Shown piece after piece: positions 14,957-15,200 of a DNA stretch of 15,200 nucleotides (position 1 is the stretch's first letter; the number at the start of each line of letters is the position of its first letter). Where the stretch lies: NCBI GenBank assembly GCA_018825925.1, contig JAHKAT010000100.1, positions 1 to 15,200 on the forward strand. The letters are read 5' to 3'. The position numbers and the translations under genes are program-made. Source of the DNA: Bacteroidota bacterium (GTDB lineage Bacteria > Bacteroidota > Bacteroidia > Flavobacteriales_D > Crocinitomicaceae). The notes under the pieces were generated by a model. That model ran no database searches, was not told the DNA's origin, and saw only the letters and a program-made list of their open reading frames with translations.

Positions 14957-15200
14957 CTATGCATGATGATAGGGTTCTCCTTTCAAAATGGTCATACCTC
15001 TATATACTTGCTCGAAAAAGATCATACGAATCATTTGATGAGAGAAAGTCATCTCGGAAAGAGCAATCTTTTGCTGGGCTCGCTTATAAATTTCGTCCGA
15101 AAAACCATAAGCACCGCCGATTAAAAAAACCAATGTTTTTAATCCTTGATTCATTTGATTTTGAAGGTATTCTGAAAATGCTATGCTCGTAAATTGTTTG
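14957..15200 (-). CDS. rlmH: 23S rRNA (pseudouridine1915-N3)-methyltransferase RlmH, C-terminal part (cut by right edge)
   Basis: The C-terminal SPOUT domain is clear: FLIGGAYGFSDEIYKRA, then MTFSHQMIRMIFFEQVYRG and the ending GEPYHH. These match the SAM-binding trefoil knot and the conserved C-terminus of RlmH (YbeA). The enzyme methylates N3 of pseudouridine 1915 in helix 69 of 23S rRNA on the assembled ribosome. The frame stays open through base 15200, so the N-terminal half lies outside the window; an internal ATG at 15154 is not the start. Being a conserved core gene, it marks the right boundary of the variable surface-glycan region. It is 36 bases upstream of the polytopic membrane protein gene. 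Confidence 0.93.
   Translation of the reverse strand, partial: KQFTSIAFSEYLQNQMNQGLKTLVFLIGGAYGFSDEIYKRAQQKIALSEMTFSHQMIRMIFFEQVYRGMTILKGEPYHHA

Overview
The window looks like Bacteroidota, probably Flavobacteriales. The DNA is AT-rich and start codons lack clear Shine-Dalgarno sequences. One large surface protein has PKD repeats and a C-terminal type IX secretion (T9SS) sorting domain. The Wzm/Wzt pair and four-helix-bundle (S23/IVP) gene also fit this phylum. No genus can be fixed from the sequence alone.

Region 1 (1-9329, all minus strand) is a cell-surface polysaccharide locus of the ABC-transporter type. In transcription order it holds: Wzm-like permease (9329/9377 to 8481); a ~1 kb non-core island with an S23/IVP four-helix-bundle gene and several repeats (8480-7471); Wzt-like ATPase with a C-terminal glycan-binding-type extension (7470-6220); an unrecognised, possibly glycosyltransferase-like protein (6216-5257); a SAM methyltransferase (5260-4568); a Gfo/Idh/MocA oxidoreductase (4571-3567); an extended SDR epimerase/dehydratase (3566-2460); a STELLO/DUF288-like glycosyltransferase (2459-1488); an acyltransferase-3 membrane protein (1468-401); and a family 2 glycosyltransferase running off the left edge (420-1). 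From 6216 down, genes abut or overlap by a few bases, so they very likely form one translationally coupled operon. The likely scheme is that sugar-modifying enzymes, transferases, a methylase and an acylase build and decorate a glycan, and Wzm/Wzt exports it.

Region 2 (9330-9620) is a divergent AT-rich spacer with small dyads. Region 3 (9621-13133, plus strand) encodes a 1170-residue secreted multidomain T9SS substrate, followed by a good rho-independent terminator.

Region 4 (13241-15200, minus strand) holds a small putative lipoprotein, a polytopic membrane protein of unknown family, and the C-terminal part of the housekeeping rRNA methyltransferase RlmH, cut by the right edge.

The most unusual part is the island at 7471-8480. 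It sits exactly between the wzm stop and the wzt start. It is bounded by arrays of degenerate hexamers in inverted orientation that share a perfect 20-bp inverted repeat. It also carries an inverted structured motif and a duplicated hairpin with one compensatory base-pair change. It may be a non-autonomous mobile or structured-RNA element associated with S23 genes.
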